Shown here: positions 7,799-16,384 of the stretch, piece after piece
Position numbering within the stretch: position 1 is the stretch's first letter
How the letters are laid out: every line of letters begins with the position of its first letter
From: Knoellia sp. S7-12
GTDB taxonomy: Bacteria > Actinomycetota > Actinomycetes > Actinomycetales > Dermatophilaceae
Reading direction: 5' to 3'
Length of the DNA stretch: 64,000 nucleotides
Assembly: GCF_040518285.1 (NCBI RefSeq)
Contig: NZ_CP155449.1
Location: forward strand, 3,162,001 to 3,226,000
Notes under the pieces: generated by a model
The model's input: only the letters and a program-made list of their open reading frames with translations
Databases searched by the model: none
Told to the model about the DNA's origin: nothing
Program-made: the position numbers and the translations under genes

Positions 7799-9609
7799 GT
7801 GCCAAGCCCACGAAGCCCACCGTCACCGGTCCAGCGCTGCGGCGCACGCTCGGTCTCGTCCGGCCCCACCTGCGCGAGCACAGCACGCTGCTCGGCGGAG
7901 GCGCGTTGGCGCTCGTGTTCGAGGTCGTCTTCCGCGTCCTGGAACCGTGGCCGGTGAAGTTCGTCGTCGACGCGGTCACGCGGTCGCTCGGCGCCGACCT
8001 CGCCAGCCCCGGACCGCGCGCGAGCCTGCAGCTGCTCCTCGTCTGCGGGCTGGCCACCGTGGCCCTCGTCGGGATGCGGGCCGTCTGCAACTACCTCGCG
8101 ACGGTCGCCTTCGCGCTCGGCAGCTCACGGATCGCGACCGAGCTGCGCCAGCGTCTCTTCCGGCACGTCAACCGGCTGTCGCAGGAGTACCACTCGACCA
8201 CTCGCAGCGGTGACCTCGTGCAGCGGCTGGTCGGGGACGTCGGCCGACTGCAGGAGGTCGCCGTCACGGCCGGTATGCCGTTGCTCGTCAACGTGTTCAC
8301 CCTCATCGCGATGTCCGGTGTGATGTTCTGGCTCGACCCGTTGCTAGCCCTCGTCGTCCTGGTCGCCGCGACGATCTTCCTGCTGCTGTCGCGGGTGAGC
8401 ACCCCCAAGATCACCAGCGCGTCGCGCAAGACGCGCAAGGCCGAGGGCGACCTCGCCAACATCGCCCAGGAGACCATCGGCGGGATGCGCGTCGTCCAGG
8501 CATACGGCCTGGAGCGGGCACTCGAGCAGGAGTTCAGCGGCCGCAACAGCTCCTCGCTCAAGGAGGGGGTGCAGGCCCGCCGGCTCGCGGCCGCGCTCGA
8601 GCGCAGCACCGACGTCCTCGTGGGGGTTGCCACCGCCGCCGTGCTCGTGCTGGGCGGTCAGCGGGTCATGGAGGGTGCGATGACGCCCGGCGACCTCGTC
8701 ATCTTCCTCACCTACCTCAAGACCGCGATGAAGCCGCTGCGGGACCTCGCGAAGTACACCGGGCGGATCGCTCGTGCCACGGCGTCCGGGGAGCGCGTCG
8801 CCGACGTGCTCGACGAGCAGCCCGACATCACCAGCCCACCAGAACCGGTGAGGCTCAGTCGTTTTGACGGCAACGTGCGGCTCGACTCGGTCACCGCCGG
8901 CTATGGCGACGACCCGCCAGTGTTGCGTGAACTCTCCCTCCACGTGCCCGCCGGCCAGCGGGTCGCCGTGGTGGGGCCCTCCGGGGCAGGCAAGTCGACC
9001 CTCACCAACCTGTTGACCCGCATGCTCGACGTACGCTCGGGCAGCGTCCGCATCGACGGGTTCGACGTGCGCGAGCTCCACCTCGAGGACCTCAGGGCGC
9101 AGGTGGCCGTGGTCCTCCAGGAGTCCGTGCTCTTCACCGGGACGGTTGCCGACAACATCCGCCACGGGCAGCCCGGCGCCACCGACGAGCAGGTCCGGTG
9201 GGCAGCGCGCGAGGCCCGCGCCGAGGAGTTCATCGAGATGCTGCGTGAGGGCTACGACACGCAGGTGGGCGAACGTGGAGCGACCCTGTCCGGCGGCCAG
9301 CGCCAGCGGATCGCCATCGCCCGCGCCCTGCTGCGCGACGCCTCGGTCGTCATCCTCGACGAGGCCACGTCCGGCCTCGACGCCGAGAACGCCGGCGCCG
9401 TGCGTGAGGCGATCGAGCGTCTCACACAGGGCCGCACCACCGTCGTCGTCACGCACGACGAGCAGACCGCCCGTGAGTGCGACCGCATCATCTGGATCGA
9501 GGACGGTGGCATCCGATGGGACGGGCCGGCCGACGGACAGCTGCCCGGGGGTGCGGCGTTCACCGGGACGTCGCCGACGCTCCCTCTGGAGACAGGGGTG
9601 CGGGCGTGA
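7795..9609 (+). CDS. ABC exporter, fused membrane and ATPase domains (MsbA-like)
   Basis: 604 residues from GTG 7795, overlapping the upstream stop by 4 nt. Residues about 30-310 are a six-helix type I exporter domain. The ATPase part has Walker A GPSGAGKST, a Q-loop in VAVVLQESVLFTGTVADNIRHG, signature LSGGQRQRIAIARALL and Walker B SVVILDEATSGLD. Half-transporters of this type work as homodimers and move lipids, glycolipids, peptides or drugs outward. Its position between glycosyltransferase and kinase genes suggests it exports the product of this operon, or a lipid-linked intermediate. The frame is open further upstream, but that part is a shadow of the preceding gene. Confidence 0.9.
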   Translation: MSAKPTKPTVTGPALRRTLGLVRPHLREHSTLLGGGALALVFEVVFRVLEPWPVKFVVDAVTRSLGADLASPGPRASLQLLLVCGLATVALVGMRAVCNYLATVAFALGSSRIATELRQRLFRHVNRLSQEYHSTTRSGDLVQRLVGDVGRLQEVAVTAGMPLLVNVFTLIAMSGVMFWLDPLLALVVLVAATIFLLLSRVSTPKITSASRKTRKAEGDLANIAQETIGGMRVVQAYGLERALEQEFSGRNSSSLKEGVQARRLAAALERSTDVLVGVATAAVLVLGGQRVMEGAMTPGDLVIFLTYLKTAMKPLRDLAKYTGRIARATASGERVADVLDEQPDITSPPEPVRLSRFDGNVRLDSVTAGYGDDPPVLRELSLHVPAGQRVAVVGPSGAGKSTLTNLLTRMLDVRSGSVRIDGFDVRELHLEDLRAQVAVVLQESVLFTGTVADNIRHGQPGATDEQVRWAAREARAEEFIEMLREGYDTQVGERGATLSGGQRQRIAIARALLRDASVVILDEATSGLDAENAGAVREAIERLTQGRTTVVVTHDEQTARECDRIIWIEDGGIRWDGPADGQLPGGAAFTGTSPTLPLETGVRA

Positions 9610-10895
9610 CCGCCGTCCTGACCGGTGAGCGGGCCACCGCCGACCTCCTCATCGACCACACCCGGCTCTCGGAGGTGCTGGGCCGCGGGGTGCGTGCCCA
9701 CCGTCTCCGCTTCAAACCCTCGCTCTCCACGATCGCCGTTCTCGTCGACAATGCCGGTGCCGATGCCGGGGCGGGTGCCGGTGTGCCGCAGTGGATCCAG
9801 GTGAGCCATGCCGCGCATGGCGACAAGGTCGCGAACGCCGTCCGGCGTGCTGAGGAGCGCGGGCAGCGGGTGGAGGTGCGCCACGTCGACGGGCTGACTG
9901 TGGCGCTCGGCGATCTCGACACGGACCCGCGGCTGCAGCGGGGTCTCGATGCCCTCCGCACCCGCCACTCGTCGGTCGCTGACGCGCTTGCCGCGGGCGA
10001 CCTCGAGGTGCTGCGCTACAACCCACGGCGACGGCTGGTGCTGCGCCGACGGCTGCCCGACGACCGCAGCGAGGTCTTGCGGGTGACCGCCGCCAAGCAG
10101 TACGGGTCGCGTCGGGCCATGGCTCTGCTCACCGATGCGGGTGTCCCCGTTGTCGAACCGCTGCCCAGGGAGTCCCTGCCGCTGTCTCACCGCGTCAGCG
10201 TCTGGCCGTGGTTCGGTCGGGGAGATCTGGCCCACCTGGGTGGGCTGACCGACACGAGAACCGGCATCCGTGCCGGAGCAACCGCCGCCAGCGGCGCAGC
10301 AACGGATGCAGCGTGCGCGGCCGGCGACGTGCTGGCCCGCCTGCACGGCGCAGACGTCCTGCACGCGAACCTGCCCGACCCCGGACTCGCCCTGTCCTCG
10401 CTCGTGACCGACCTTGCCGTTCTCGACCCGGACGCCGCCGCCCGGATGGATGTCGTGGTGCGTCAGACCCGTGCCCGAATTGCCGCCGAGCCCTGGCCTG
10501 TGGGCTCGGTGCACGGAGACTTCTCGGCCGACCAGGTCCTCGTCGGTGGGCCGGGCGAGGACGTGGTGCGCCTCATTGACTTCGATCGTGCAGGGCGCGG
10601 ACCGTTGCTCTGTGACCTCGCGGCCTTCGCCGCCGCCGAGCTGCTCGCGACCTCGCGGGCGTCGGCGGCGCCCGGTTCCCCAGACCTCGAGACCCTGCCG
10701 CTCTCGGCCGCCCTCTTCTCGGGGTATGCCGCCCGCCCCGGTCCCGCCGCCGTCTCACCAGAGGGGCGGGGGTTGCGGACGTGGGTGGCCCGGTCGCTGC
10801 TCACCCGCGCCATCGAGCCGTTCCGCTGCGCCGACCCGGACTGGCTCGCCGCGATCCACGGACGCATCGACCAGGTCGAGGACGTGCTGCGGTGA
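9606..10895 (+). CDS. APH/choline-kinase-fold phosphotransferase-like protein (first of two)
   Basis: 429 residues, GTG start overlapping the exporter stop by 4 nt. It has the kinase catalytic loop HGDFSADQVLV near residue 303 and the metal motif RLIDFDRAG, as in aminoglycoside and choline phosphotransferases. The loop ends in Gln where most family members have Asn. An N-terminal region of about 150 residues precedes the kinase lobe. Family members phosphorylate small hydroxyl compounds, sugars or antibiotics. In this operon it could phosphorylate a sugar precursor, modify the exported glycoconjugate, or protect the cell from a made compound; the sequence does not decide. Confidence 0.75.
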   Translation: MTAVLTGERATADLLIDHTRLSEVLGRGVRAHRLRFKPSLSTIAVLVDNAGADAGAGAGVPQWIQVSHAAHGDKVANAVRRAEERGQRVEVRHVDGLTVALGDLDTDPRLQRGLDALRTRHSSVADALAAGDLEVLRYNPRRRLVLRRRLPDDRSEVLRVTAAKQYGSRRAMALLTDAGVPVVEPLPRESLPLSHRVSVWPWFGRGDLAHLGGLTDTRTGIRAGATAASGAATDAACAAGDVLARLHGADVLHANLPDPGLALSSLVTDLAVLDPDAAARMDVVVRQTRARIAAEPWPVGSVHGDFSADQVLVGGPGEDVVRLIDFDRAGRGPLLCDLAAFAAAELLATSRASAAPGSPDLETLPLSAALFSGYAARPGPAAVSPEGRGLRTWVARSLLTRAIEPFRCADPDWLAAIHGRIDQVEDVLR

Positions 10896-11992
10896 GCGAC
10901 GTCGGCTGCGGGGCGGTGCCCTCGGTGCTCGACATCGACGGCGACACCCTCACGGTGGGACGGGCCTGGCCCCGACCTGTCCGAGACGGCGCCAGGGTCC
11001 TGCTCGTCGAGGGTCGCGACGGTGCCGGTCGGCTGCGCGCAGCCCGGCTGCGGCTCGAGCGTTCGGGCGACGGCTGGGCCGTAGCAGAGTCCCGGGTCGC
11101 TCCCCCGGGTGGAGACCCCCGCCTCCCCGGCCTCGCGCTGGCAGCCGTCGGCGGGACGCTCGTCGTGCACCGCTACGGCCGGCGAGCGGTCATTGCCCGG
11201 GACGACTCCTATGTCAAGGTCGTCCGCCCCGGCAACGGGCCGGTGGTCGCCCAGGCAGCCCGCCACGGCCGCGCCCTCGCGTTCGCCGCCGGCTTCGACG
11301 CCCCCACCGTCGAGGATGTCGGCGACGGACAGGTCGGCTTCGGCGTCCTGCCCGGGCAGAGCCTGCACGAGCTGGGGGCCCGGCTCACCGCCACTGAGTG
11401 GGCGCTCTGGTGGGCCCGCTGGGCCACGGCCTGGCCCGTGCTCGCCCGGCCGGCCGGCGACATGGGCGCACAGCAGCTGCCCTCACACTCACCCCGGGAC
11501 GAGGCGGCCATCCTCCGACGCTGGGTCAACCACGTCACCGACTTCGAGGCCCTGCCCGTTGTGGCGCGCCGCCGGTTGGGCGAGCGTGCCGAGGCGGTGT
11601 CGCACGCGCTCGTGCACGGCCCCGCACAGCATCCGGTGGTGAGCCACCGCGACCTGCACGACAAGCAGGTGCTCGCCCACGCAGGTTCTCTGGGACTGCT
11701 CGACTTCGACACGGTCGCGCTGGCCGAGCCGGCGCTCGACCTCGCAAACCTGTTCGTGCACGCAGGGCTGCGCGCCGACCAGGCCCTGTGGTCACCCTGC
11801 CACCGCGACATCGCCCAACGGGCGGTGCTCACCGTCGCCGAGCAGACAGGCGTCGACCTCGGACGCTTCGAGACCTACGCGGAGGCCACCCGGGTCCGCC
11901 TCGCCTGCCTCTACGCATTCCGACCAGCCCAGCGCGACCTCGCCCTCGGCTGGGCAGGCGCTCCCCTCGCCTCCGCAACCCTGCCCCACTAG
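10892..11992 (+). CDS. APH-fold phosphotransferase-like protein (second of two)
   Basis: 366 residues, GTG start overlapping the previous gene by 4 nt. Catalytic loop HRDLHDKQVLA and metal motif GLLDFDTVALAEPALDLANLF mark an aminoglycoside-phosphotransferase-like kinase. As in the gene before, the loop has Gln in place of the usual Asn. The N-terminal third lacks clear family features, although VIARDDSYVKVVRPG may be the ATP-lobe lysine. Last gene of the operon; a large inverted repeat follows. The two kinases are only distantly alike, so they are probably not a recent duplication. Confidence 0.72.
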   Translation: MSDVGCGAVPSVLDIDGDTLTVGRAWPRPVRDGARVLLVEGRDGAGRLRAARLRLERSGDGWAVAESRVAPPGGDPRLPGLALAAVGGTLVVHRYGRRAVIARDDSYVKVVRPGNGPVVAQAARHGRALAFAAGFDAPTVEDVGDGQVGFGVLPGQSLHELGARLTATEWALWWARWATAWPVLARPAGDMGAQQLPSHSPRDEAAILRRWVNHVTDFEALPVVARRRLGERAEAVSHALVHGPAQHPVVSHRDLHDKQVLAHAGSLGLLDFDTVALAEPALDLANLFVHAGLRADQALWSPCHRDIAQRAVLTVAEQTGVDLGRFETYAEATRVRLACLYAFRPAQRDLALGWAGAPLASATLPH

Positions 11993-12069
11993 GCCAACGC
12001 TGCGGACGCAGAAGCCTCAGGTGGAGATCGGACGCCCCCGACCCCGCAAGGTCCCGAGAGCGGACCGAA

Positions 12070-12153
12070 CCAATGGACATGCAGTACCCGGCCCGCAGCA
12101 GCACTCCGCCCTTCAGGGAATGGCCCAGTCCGCGACCACTGCATGTCCATTGG
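12070..12153. repeat. Inverted repeat with 16-bp perfect arms between convergent genes
   Basis: CCAATGGACATGCAGT (12070-12085) and its exact reverse complement ACTGCATGTCCATTGG (12138-12153) flank 52 nt of GC-rich sequence. It lies between the ends of the kinase gene and the convergent DUF1479 gene, so a bidirectional terminator or folded 3' UTR is possible. There is no T-tract. Nothing else is seen between 11993 and 12164. Confidence 0.6.
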
Positions 12154-12164
12154 CCCGGCCCTTC

Positions 12165-13475
12165 TCAGCCAGTCATACCCAGGCCGCGGCGGCCGATCTC
12201 GTTGAGCCGCTCGGGCTGGAAGCGCCCCTCCCAGTCGCGTTCGTAGTGCTCCTCCGGGAAGTCGCTCGGGCTGGAACCGGTCATGAACGCCTCACGCACG
12301 CTCGCGGCATACGCCTCATTGCGGGGGCACCACGGTGCCGCCGGGATGTACATGACGTTGCCCCAGCCGACCTGCTCCTCGACTTCGGCCACTGAGTGGA
12401 TGAGGTCGCAGTGCCACCACACGGTGTCTCCGGCCTGCACGTCCGGGATGCCGGAGACGGCCTCCATGAGCAGCGGGTGCCACTTCAAAGTGATGGGGAA
12501 CGTCTGGTTGTGGGCGACCCCGCACAGCTCATCGTCCGGGACGTCATCGAGCAGCGGACGGAGCATGAGGTAGGCCATCGCCTCGGGGATCGGCACCGTG
12601 TGCAGCACGCCCTGGTCGTGGCCCATGTCGGACAACGCGGTCCAGCCCTGGAAGGTCCGGAACGCTGAGCACATCGTTGACGCCGGGTAGTTCACGGCGT
12701 CGGTGCGGTGCGCGGCATCCCACGGGTCATAGTTCTCGACAGTGCCGTCGAAGAGGTGGCGGAACACGTCCTGGTAGCCCTGCGTCAGGTAGAGGTCGAT
12801 CGAGCCGGTGTCGAGATGAGTCCCGAGGCCCGCGGAGTCGGTGCCTGGCGGACGGCGCCGGATCCGGTCGGGATAGAGGGAATCGCGATCGGGGTCGAAC
12901 CACTGCGTGCCCTGCGACTCAAAGGTCCACTGGCTGTTGAGGAAACCCTGCACCGCGGCCATGCGCGGGCTCTGGCGCGCTTCCATCTGCGGCTGCGACC
13001 AATAGATCGGGTAGATCTCGGGCGTGCTCTCGACGCTGGCGAAGAAGTCGTCGGCGGGCCCGGTGTAGTTCTCGAAGAACCTGTTGCGCTCGACGTAGTC
13101 CACGATGTCGCGGTCCCACTGGAGCGCCTGCTCGTGGGGGAAGGTGCCGCGCACGACCGCGCAGCCGCGCTGCTTGACCTTGGCGACCAGTTCGGGCGGC
13201 ACCGTGCCGGCCTCGATGTCGGCGAAGTCGATGACCGGCCAGACCTGCTCTCCGCGTTCGCGCTCGGCCTTGATCTCCTCGACGCGCTCGGAGATGCGGG
13301 CCTCGAGGTCGGCGAAGTGCTCCTCGACGGTGTGGCCGCTCCGGGCGATGCGCGCCCGCAGTGCCGCTTTGATCTCGCGGATGGCGCCCGTGACGTCTTC
13401 CGGTTTGCTCTCCCAGTGGGGCAGCGGCTGTGTCGCGGCGTTCGTGCTTCCGTCGGTGATGTCGGTGGTGGTCAT
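12165..13475 (-). CDS. DUF1479 protein (YbiU-like)
   Basis: 436 residues, ATG at 13475 with GAGAGG upstream. The sequence matches the DUF1479 family (E. coli YbiU): CAVVRGTFPHEQALQWDRDIVDY, then GLGTHLDTGSIDLYLTQGYQDVFRHLFDG and later GDTVWWHCDLIHSVAEVE. The H-x-D pair in THLDTGS and the distal histidine in CDLIHSVAEVE look like the 2-His-1-carboxylate iron site of 2-oxoglutarate dioxygenases, an inference from pattern. No substrate is established for the family to my knowledge. It is divergent from a ROK regulator with shared operators, so its inducer is probably a sugar or related small molecule. Confidence 0.85.
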   Translation of the reverse strand: MTTTDITDGSTNAATQPLPHWESKPEDVTGAIREIKAALRARIARSGHTVEEHFADLEARISERVEEIKAERERGEQVWPVIDFADIEAGTVPPELVAKVKQRGCAVVRGTFPHEQALQWDRDIVDYVERNRFFENYTGPADDFFASVESTPEIYPIYWSQPQMEARQSPRMAAVQGFLNSQWTFESQGTQWFDPDRDSLYPDRIRRRPPGTDSAGLGTHLDTGSIDLYLTQGYQDVFRHLFDGTVENYDPWDAAHRTDAVNYPASTMCSAFRTFQGWTALSDMGHDQGVLHTVPIPEAMAYLMLRPLLDDVPDDELCGVAHNQTFPITLKWHPLLMEAVSGIPDVQAGDTVWWHCDLIHSVAEVEEQVGWGNVMYIPAAPWCPRNEAYAASVREAFMTGSSPSDFPEEHYERDWEGRFQPERLNEIGRRGLGMTG

Positions 13476-13498
13476 CGTCGACCTCTCGGGTAGCTAAA

Positions 13499-13577
13499 TC
13501 CTATTTGTTAGGACTCCTGACTGGACTGCTTCCGGCAAGAGTAGCGCCGCCCTCTGCTACTTTGCAAGGACTCCTAA
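13499..13577. promoter_or_regulatory. Operator array between DUF1479 and ROK genes
   Basis: The half-site TCCTA(A) or its complement occurs four times: TCCTA-TTTGT-TAGGA (13499-13513), near-palindrome TTAGGACTCCTGA (13508-13520) and AAGGACTCCTAA (13566-13577). The two outer palindromes are about 58 bp apart, suitable for a dimer or looped binding. The adjacent ROK regulator is the likely ligand. Repeats are seen; binding is inferred. Confidence 0.55.
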
Positions 13578-13584
13578 CGAAAGG

Positions 13585-14739
13585 ATGGTCGTGGCCGTCG
13601 ATCTGCCCTCGCTCGACCTCCTCCGCTCACTCAGCGACCGGCACGTCCTCGCTGCGGTGGCTTCGGCCGGTCAGCTCACTCGCGCGGCCGTCGCCACAGC
13701 AACGACCCTGTCGAAGCCGACGGTGTCGCAGAGCGTCGCGCGGCTTCTCGACGCCGGTGTCCTCGTGGAGGGCGAGCGCACGTCGGGCGGCCGGGGCCGG
13801 GCCGGCACCTACCTCGCCGTCAACGACGCCGCCGGGTGCGCCCTCGCCATCCAGGCCGGACCCCAGGGTGTGATCGGCGAGGTCGTCGCCCTCGACGGGC
13901 GGATCCTCGCGACGAAGCGCCGCTCGCTCGCCGTGCCCGTCACCTCGGGCGCACTGGGGCGTGCGCTCGTCTCGGTATGCCGTGCGCTCGCCTCGGACTC
14001 CCCCGGCCCGATCCGTGCCGTCACCCTGTCCGTGGCCGACCCTGTGGACCGACGCACCGGTCGCGTCGTCGAACTACCCGCGAGCCCGTTCCTCGTCGGC
14101 GAGCTCGACCCGGTGCACCTGCTCGAAGGAGTCGTCCCGGTCCGCCCGATCGTCGACAACGACGTCAGCTGGGCGCTGCTCGCCGAACGCCAGCAAGGCG
14201 TCGCCGCAGGGGTCGACGACGTCCTCCACCTCTATCTTGACGAGGGCATGGGCGCCGCGATGATCAGCGGTGGACAACCACTGCACGGAGCACGTGGCCT
14301 CGCCGGCGAGATTGCCTACTCCCGGACATCCGTGCCGGGGGGCGGGCGGCGTCGAGCAGTCAGCGGCACGCTCATGGACTGCGTCGAGTCGCTCGGCTAT
14401 CTCAAAGAAGGCACCAAGGCGATCGAGGTCGAACGTCTCCTCGAGGACCTCGATCGCGGAGTCGGCCAGGCCAGGACCCTCGCCGCCGCCGTCGGCGAGG
14501 TCGCCCGGGCGCACGCCTATCTCCTCGACCCCGAACTGGTCGTGCTCAGCGGACGGTGGGGACGGCATACCCAGGTCGTCGATGCCGTGACCACGGCGAT
14601 AGGTGACGCGGGAGGCCTCCAGGCCACCGTCACTGTCGCGCACGTGACCCAGGATGCCCCCCTCGTCGGTGCTCGCACGAGCGCTCTCGGCGAGTTGCTC
14701 CGGACGTGGTCCCCAGGACCCAGGGCCGTGCCACGATGA
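13585..14739 (+). CDS. ROK-family transcriptional regulator
   Basis: 384 residues. An N-terminal winged helix-turn-helix (residues about 15-70; SKPTVSQSVARLLDAGVLVEGE) is followed by a sugar-kinase-like ROK domain with VDNDVSWALLAERQQG and HLYLDEGMGAAMISGGQPLHGARGLAGEIAY. The C-x-C zinc cluster common in ROK proteins is not evident: the equivalent segment SVPGGGRRRAVSGTLMDCV has only one Cys. ATG 13585 lies 4 nt after AAAGG; GTG 13591 is an alternative. It is divergent from DUF1479 and likely controls it, and perhaps itself. Confidence 0.82.
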   Translation: MVVAVDLPSLDLLRSLSDRHVLAAVASAGQLTRAAVATATTLSKPTVSQSVARLLDAGVLVEGERTSGGRGRAGTYLAVNDAAGCALAIQAGPQGVIGEVVALDGRILATKRRSLAVPVTSGALGRALVSVCRALASDSPGPIRAVTLSVADPVDRRTGRVVELPASPFLVGELDPVHLLEGVVPVRPIVDNDVSWALLAERQQGVAAGVDDVLHLYLDEGMGAAMISGGQPLHGARGLAGEIAYSRTSVPGGGRRRAVSGTLMDCVESLGYLKEGTKAIEVERLLEDLDRGVGQARTLAAAVGEVARAHAYLLDPELVVLSGRWGRHTQVVDAVTTAIGDAGGLQATVTVAHVTQDAPLVGARTSALGELLRTWSPGPRAVPR

Positions 14740-14743
14740 ACCG

Positions 14744-14842
14744 TGTGACAACCGTGTGACACAGGCCTCTTCGAGTTGCCAATGACCCGGGCGGTCCCCT
14801 GTCACAGATTGACGAATGACCCTGAGGGCGCCGCCGTTAGCG
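14744..14842 (+). promoter_or_regulatory. Promoter/operator region of the permease-molybdoenzyme operon
   Basis: TGTGACA occurs twice in direct orientation 11 bp apart (14744, 14755) and once inverted (TGTCACA, 14800). TGCCAA lies at 14777 and a TAGCGT -10 box at 14837, exactly 60 bp later. The same 60-61 bp spacing is found at the caiB and carbamate kinase promoters. Transcription would start near 14849, leaving about 50 nt of leader before ATG 14901. Confidence 0.5.
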
Positions 14843-14900
14843 TCCTTCTATCCACGATGACGTGGTCCCCGGAAGCGCCCCACTGAGGAAGGCAACACAC

Positions 14901-16367
14901 ATGGCTCTCGGACTTGGTTGGAAGCTGAAAGAGGGCACGCTCGGACCCGACGACGTCGTCGCCCCGCACGAACGGCTCGACTGGGGACGCACCGTTGGTC
15001 TCGGCGCACAGCACGTCGTCGCGATGTTCGGTGCGACCTTCGTCTTCCCGCTGATCATGGGCCTCAACCCGCAGCTCGCCATCATGATGAGCGGCATCGC
15101 GACCATCGCGTTCCTCCTCATCGTCCAGGGCCGCGTGCCCAGCTATCTCGGCACGTCCGCCGCGTTCGTCGGTGGCGTCGCCGCGATCCGCACGCAAGGT
15201 GGCGACTCGTCCGAGGTCACCGGCGCGATCCTCGTTGCCGGTGTCGTCCTGGCCCTCGTGGGTGTGGCGATCCACTTCCTCGGCTCGAGCATCCTGCACA
15301 AGGTGCTGCCGCCCGTCGTCACCGGCGCCGTCGTCATGCTCATCGGATTCAACCTGGCGCCCGTCGTCGCCAACATCTACTGGCCGCAGGACCAGTGGGT
15401 CGCGCTCCTCACGATGCTGTTCGTCATCGTCTGCGCGGTCGCGTTCAAGGGCTTCATCAGCCGGATTGCGATCTTCCTCGCACTCATCTTCGGAACGCTG
15501 CTCTCGTGGTTGCTCGACCAGGTGTTCGGTCCCATCACGTCCGTCCTCGGCGGCGCCACCGAGGCGACCGAGCACGTCCGTTGGAACACGGCAGGCATCG
15601 GTGACGCCTCCTGGTTCGGCTTCCCGGCCAAGACGGTCTTCAACGCCGACGGCACCGACGTGGCAGGCTGGCACACCCCGACCTTCTCGACCTTTGCGAT
15701 CCTGCTCGTCCTCCCCGCCGTCATCGCCCTCATCGCCGAGAACACCGGCCACGTCAAGGCCGTCGCCGAGATGACCGGCGCCGACCTCGACAAGGACATG
15801 GGTCGCGCGATCGCGGCAGATGGTGTCGGCACGATCCTCGCGTCCTCCGTCGGTGGCTCGCCCACGACGACCTACGCGGAGAACATCGGCGTCATGGCGG
15901 CCACCCGCGTCTACTCGACCGCGGCCTACTACGTCGCCGCGATCGTTGCGATCGTCTTCGGCCTCTCCCCCAAATTCGGTGCTCTGGTCGCCTCCGTCCC
16001 CGGTGGGGTTCTCGGCGGCATCACGGTCGTGCTCTACGGGATGATCGGCCTGCTCGGCGCCAAGATCTGGAAGGAGAACGGGGTCGACTTCGCGAACCCG
16101 ATCAACCTCGTTCCCGTTGCGGCCGGCATCGTCATCGGCATCGGTGACGTCAAGCTGAAGTTCAGCGACGACTTCACCCTCAGCGGCATTGCCCTCGGCA
16201 CGATCGTCGCGATCGGCGCCTACCACCTGGCGCGCGCACTCGCCCCGTCCGACCTGCGCGAGCGCGCGGATGGCGGGGGTGGCGCGGGCGGCACGGCCAT
16301 CGCCACCGGTGACCGCGTCTATGGCGACGAAGACGGCATCGACGACCTCTACCAGAACAAGCACTGA
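14901..16367 (+). CDS. NCS2 family uracil/xanthine permease
   Basis: 488 residues with about 12-14 membrane segments. The N-terminus (GLGAQHVVAMFGATFVFPLIMGLNPQLA) and VGGSPTTTYAENIGVMAATRVYS are the hallmark motifs of NCS2 nucleobase transporters: the first holds the QH pair and the second the NATxF-like region. ATG 14901 is preceded by GAGGAAGG. It heads an operon with a three-subunit molybdenum hydroxylase only 17 nt downstream, so the imported base is probably that enzyme's substrate. NCS2 proteins carry uracil, xanthine or uric acid; the barbiturase homologue nearby favours uracil/thymine. Confidence 0.9.
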   Translation: MALGLGWKLKEGTLGPDDVVAPHERLDWGRTVGLGAQHVVAMFGATFVFPLIMGLNPQLAIMMSGIATIAFLLIVQGRVPSYLGTSAAFVGGVAAIRTQGGDSSEVTGAILVAGVVLALVGVAIHFLGSSILHKVLPPVVTGAVVMLIGFNLAPVVANIYWPQDQWVALLTMLFVIVCAVAFKGFISRIAIFLALIFGTLLSWLLDQVFGPITSVLGGATEATEHVRWNTAGIGDASWFGFPAKTVFNADGTDVAGWHTPTFSTFAILLVLPAVIALIAENTGHVKAVAEMTGADLDKDMGRAIAADGVGTILASSVGGSPTTTYAENIGVMAATRVYSTAAYYVAAIVAIVFGLSPKFGALVASVPGGVLGGITVVLYGMIGLLGAKIWKENGVDFANPINLVPVAAGIVIGIGDVKLKFSDDFTLSGIALGTIVAIGAYHLARALAPSDLRERADGGGGAGGTAIATGDRVYGDEDGIDDLYQNKH

Positions 16368-16384
16368 GGAGCTGACACCCCGAC

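Noticed and set aside
14744..14806. CRP/GlxR site before the permease
   Set aside because: TGTGACA units are direct repeats plus one distant inverted copy, not TGTGA-N6-TCACA.
14802..16364. 520-residue leftward ORF opposite the permease gene
   Set aside because: Composition is Asp/Glu/Arg/Gly-rich with no domain; the other strand encodes a clear NCS2 permease with a Shine-Dalgarno. It is a high-GC shadow.
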